7,157 nt of DNA from assembly GCA_034435435.1 (NCBI GenBank), contig DAOTXN010000025.1, forward strand, positions 1 to 7,157, in the 5' to 3' direction. The position numbers were made by a program, and so were the translations under genes. Within the stretch, counting starts at the first letter, position 1; the number at the start of each line of letters is the position of its first letter. The notes below the pieces were generated by a model that was not told the DNA's origin, did not search any database, and was given only the letters and a program-made list of their open reading frames with translations. Source of the stretch: DAOTXN01 sp034435435. Lineage in GTDB: Bacteria; Chloroflexota; Anaerolineae; S140-20. Of the stretch, positions 5,242 through 7,157 are shown one piece after another.

Positions 5242-7029
5242 CTATGGCTTGTTCCCTTGGGCCTGAGCGCTGCACGCCTCTATCAGTTTTTCTTCGCTTT
5301 CATAGCCGGTCGTCGTCTCCAGGCAGAGCACGTATACATCCACCCGCTGCTGCGCCTCGGCCAGCGCCTGCTCGACGTCTGCCCCGTTCAGAGCCGCCTC
5401 AGTCACTCCTAGGAATTGATCGGCAACAAACTTTCCTCGTTCAGAAGCTGCCAGGGGCATCAACGAGGTGAACGACCGCTCACTCCGTTCCAGAGTGGCA
5501 AGATAAACGTCGGCCAGCTCTGAACCTACTTGCTGGCGATAGACCTCTGATTCGGCCACGGAGCGCCGGGCCGGAATCCCCTGCACGATGCCGACCTGAT
5601 TCGACAGGAACTTGAGCCACTCCCAGCAGGCCTGCGCCTGCTCGGTTTGCGCCGAAATGCCATAGCCGACCAAGGTCAAGTCACCCACGTGGCCGGGGCC
5701 ATCAGGCATAGGAACCACGCCCACGTCTACCAGCTTGGTTCCGTCAGGAGCGGTCCAGAGAGCAGATTCATCGCTGCTTGTATAATTGGACCACATGGCC
5801 ACCCGCCCCTCTTGAATGAGGCGTTGCCATAACTCAAAGTTTTGGCTCCAGCGATTCGCTAGCTCGGCTTCCGAGATCCGCAAAAGATCTGACCCGCCAA
5901 ACGTAGGAGGAACCCCAACGACACGAATCAAGTGCGTGTACCAGCGCAACGCCCCCGCCATAGCCGAGGTATTGAGCCGATAGGTCATTGGGGTTATCCT
6001 ATCATCTACCAGTCGCGCCCCGTGCTGTTCGATAAAAAAGAAGGGATCGTAGATCAAATCAGGCGACAAAAGGTATCCATACCGTTTGTCTGTACCTTCC
6101 CCCTCGGTCAGAGCCGAGACCAGGGTTAAAAAGTCGTCCAGGGTCCACTCCAAGGATGGATAAGCCAGGCCTGTCGCATTGAACACCCCCTTGTTATAGT
6201 ACATGACCCGGGGAAAGGCTTGAGCCGGTAGGATCCACAGTTGTCCCTCGCGGCGCAAGGGTTCCAGCAGGGATGGGTAAAAATCGTCGAGGGAAAAGTC
6301 TGGATCGGCCTGGATCAAGGGGTCGAGGCTCAGGATGGCGCTCTCGTCCATTGGGAGAAAAGGAGAGAGTTCGAAGCAATCTCCCTGGTCGGCCAGCCAT
6401 TGTAGCGTCACAGCGCTGACCCCGGTGGCATACTCGGGCGTTTTGACGCTTACCGTGATGTCAGGATGCAGCTCGTGAAACCGGTCAGCCAGCGCGGCAT
6501 AGGCGTCTTGTTGCCCATAATAGGTCCAGTCGGCGAGAAAAACGATCGGGTGTTCCTCGTCGTTGACCGGCGCGGGCGTGGACACGATGACGGGAGCGAC
6601 CGCCGCAGCTTCAGCCAGCTCAGCGCTAACGTGGGTAAGAGCGGTGAGCTGGGCTTGAGCCAGCGCTTCCTCAACGCTCTGCTCCCCGCGCCAGGCCGGC
6701 ATCAGTGCGTCGAGCCAATCCCATCCCAGCCAATCCGCCTCGACCCGTGCAAAGCTATGTTCCAGGGCAAAACGATAGGTCGCTGCCACCTCTGGGTCCA
6801 ATGCGTCCCAGAAGCTACTCCCCGGCTCGGCCGGACTCGCCAAAGTCTTGGCCACCGAGCGCCGCGCCGGTAATCCTCCATTGACGGCCTGCCGACTCAG
6901 GAAAGCCAGCCAGCGCCAGCTTTCCTGGGGATGAAGCGTGCCCGCGCTCATCACATAGCTCTGGAACTCTTGGGGCGTTGTGGTCGAGGTAGGAGTCTCC
7001 ACCGGAAAAGGCGCTATCCCTAACGCCAT
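5242..7029 (-). CDS. Extracellular solute-binding protein, tandem domains, 5'-truncated
   Basis: 595 residues. Residues about 160-570 form a complete family-1 (sugar/carbohydrate-type) ABC solute-binding protein. Its features are a start strand HPIVFLADW, the hinge region LWILPAQAFPRVMYYNKGVFNATGL (key V-M-Y-Y-N-K, 275-280), VAMWSNYTSSDESALW, and a C-lobe with WEWLKFLSNQ and IPARRSVAES. Residues about 3-135 are the C-terminal lobe of a second, related domain: LGIAPFP aligns with VGVVPMP (437-443), WRWLAFLSRQ with WEWLKFLSNQ, and LPARRSVA (53-60) with IPARRSVA (485-492), a repeat distance of about 432 residues. An intact tandem protein would be about 900-1,000 residues. The present ATG has no Shine-Dalgarno, an in-frame TGA lies one codon upstream, and no signal peptide or lipobox exists. 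Expected export and substrate delivery are therefore doubtful, and a pseudogene is likely. No partner permease is nearby. Confidence 0.88.
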   Translation of the reverse strand: MALGIAPFPVETPTSTTTPQEFQSYVMSAGTLHPQESWRWLAFLSRQAVNGGLPARRSVAKTLASPAEPGSSFWDALDPEVAATYRFALEHSFARVEADWLGWDWLDALMPAWRGEQSVEEALAQAQLTALTHVSAELAEAAAVAPVIVSTPAPVNDEEHPIVFLADWTYYGQQDAYAALADRFHELHPDITVSVKTPEYATGVSAVTLQWLADQGDCFELSPFLPMDESAILSLDPLIQADPDFSLDDFYPSLLEPLRREGQLWILPAQAFPRVMYYNKGVFNATGLAYPSLEWTLDDFLTLVSALTEGEGTDKRYGYLLSPDLIYDPFFFIEQHGARLVDDRITPMTYRLNTSAMAGALRWYTHLIRVVGVPPTFGGSDLLRISEAELANRWSQNFELWQRLIQEGRVAMWSNYTSSDESALWTAPDGTKLVDVGVVPMPDGPGHVGDLTLVGYGISAQTEQAQACWEWLKFLSNQVGIVQGIPARRSVAESEVYRQQVGSELADVYLATLERSERSFTSLMPLAASERGKFVADQFLGVTEAALNGADVEQALAEAQQRVDVYVLCLETTTGYESEEKLIEACSAQAQGNKP

Positions 7030-7039
7030 TGGTCACAAG

Positions 7040-7156
7040 TTAAGGTTTTTTCAAAATTGTCAAGTTGAGTACCGCCATCGCCGCCATCTGGCTTTCGGCG
7101 CTTGTGGAAATGGAGAACTGCGGTAACATTGAGCGTATGACGACTTCGAGCAAAGA
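7040..7156 (-). CDS. Possible C-terminal end of an upstream gene
   Basis: From the right edge a minus-strand frame stays open for 38 codons and ends with TAA at 7042-7040. The tail reads ...MLPQFSISTSAESQMAAMAVL..., ending in NLTILKKP. I recognise no domain, and the stretch may simply be intergenic DNA. A perfect TTGACA (7064-7059) lies in it, but no matching -10 precedes the solute-binding gene. Low confidence. Confidence 0.2.
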   Translation of the reverse strand, partial: SLLEVVIRSMLPQFSISTSAESQMAAMAVLNLTILKKP

Positions 7157-7157
7157 G

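Noticed and set aside
7059..7064. TTGACA as -35 of a promoter for the solute-binding gene
   Set aside because: Perfect -35 hexamer, but at 15-18 bases downstream only TAACTT-like hexamers occur, and the gene is already truncated with no Shine-Dalgarno.
7137..7157. Start of a plus-strand gene (ATG at 7137, seven codons) with a -10-like TAACAT at 7124-7129
   Set aside because: Too short to judge; no clear Shine-Dalgarno, and the -10 would imply a leaderless message. Nothing further can be supported.
1..7157. CRISPR arrays, tRNA or rRNA genes, transposase genes
   Set aside because: I saw no regularly spaced repeats, no tRNA-like cloverleaf with a CCA end, no rRNA sequence and no transposase motif on either strand.

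Overview
The window is about 7.2 kb of GC-rich bacterial DNA, and every gene I can support is read from the minus strand (right to left). The gene families suggest a member of the Chloroflexota, possibly Anaerolineae-like. The pointers are a large double-FtsX exporter permease, an ABC ATPase with an AbrB-like tail, a tandem sugar-type solute-binding protein, and heptamer and palindromic intergenic repeats that have become part of coding sequence. This placement rests on recalled family features, not on a search.

Right part (about 7157 to 4885). The main ORF here, 7029-5242, is a solute-binding protein that opens with the C-terminal piece of one binding domain and continues into a complete second one. 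It has no signal peptide, no ribosome binding site and an in-frame stop just upstream, so it looks like the 3' part of a larger tandem-domain gene that lost its 5' end. It is followed 33 bases later by a short A24 (type IV prepilin peptidase-like) membrane protein (5208-4885). That protein keeps both catalytic aspartates but ends soon after the second one. Both genes at this end look cut.

Middle (4782 to 4084). A good sigma70-type promoter (TTGCCA, 17 bases, TACAAT) precedes a two-gene toxin-antitoxin-like module: a small acidic-tailed antitoxin, then an overlapping PIN-domain RNase.

Left part (4062 to 1). Only 21 bases after the PIN gene begins an export operon of FtsX/MacB-type. It contains a 963-residue permease, an ATPase fused to an AbrB/SpoVT-like domain, and the first 31 codons of a lipoprotein whose GTG overlaps the ATPase stop. 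The lipoprotein may be a periplasmic adaptor, but the rest lies outside the window. No convincing promoter of its own is visible for this operon, so read-through from the toxin-antitoxin promoter is possible.

The most unusual feature is that several kinds of intergenic repeat have been taken into the reading frames of the export operon. These are a 33-base near-perfect palindrome and a GC-rich palindromic element in the permease, and heptamer tandem repeats at the start of the ATPase gene and in the linker before its AbrB-like tail. Because heptamers are not a multiple of three, copy-number change could switch the tail off or change the start of the ATPase.
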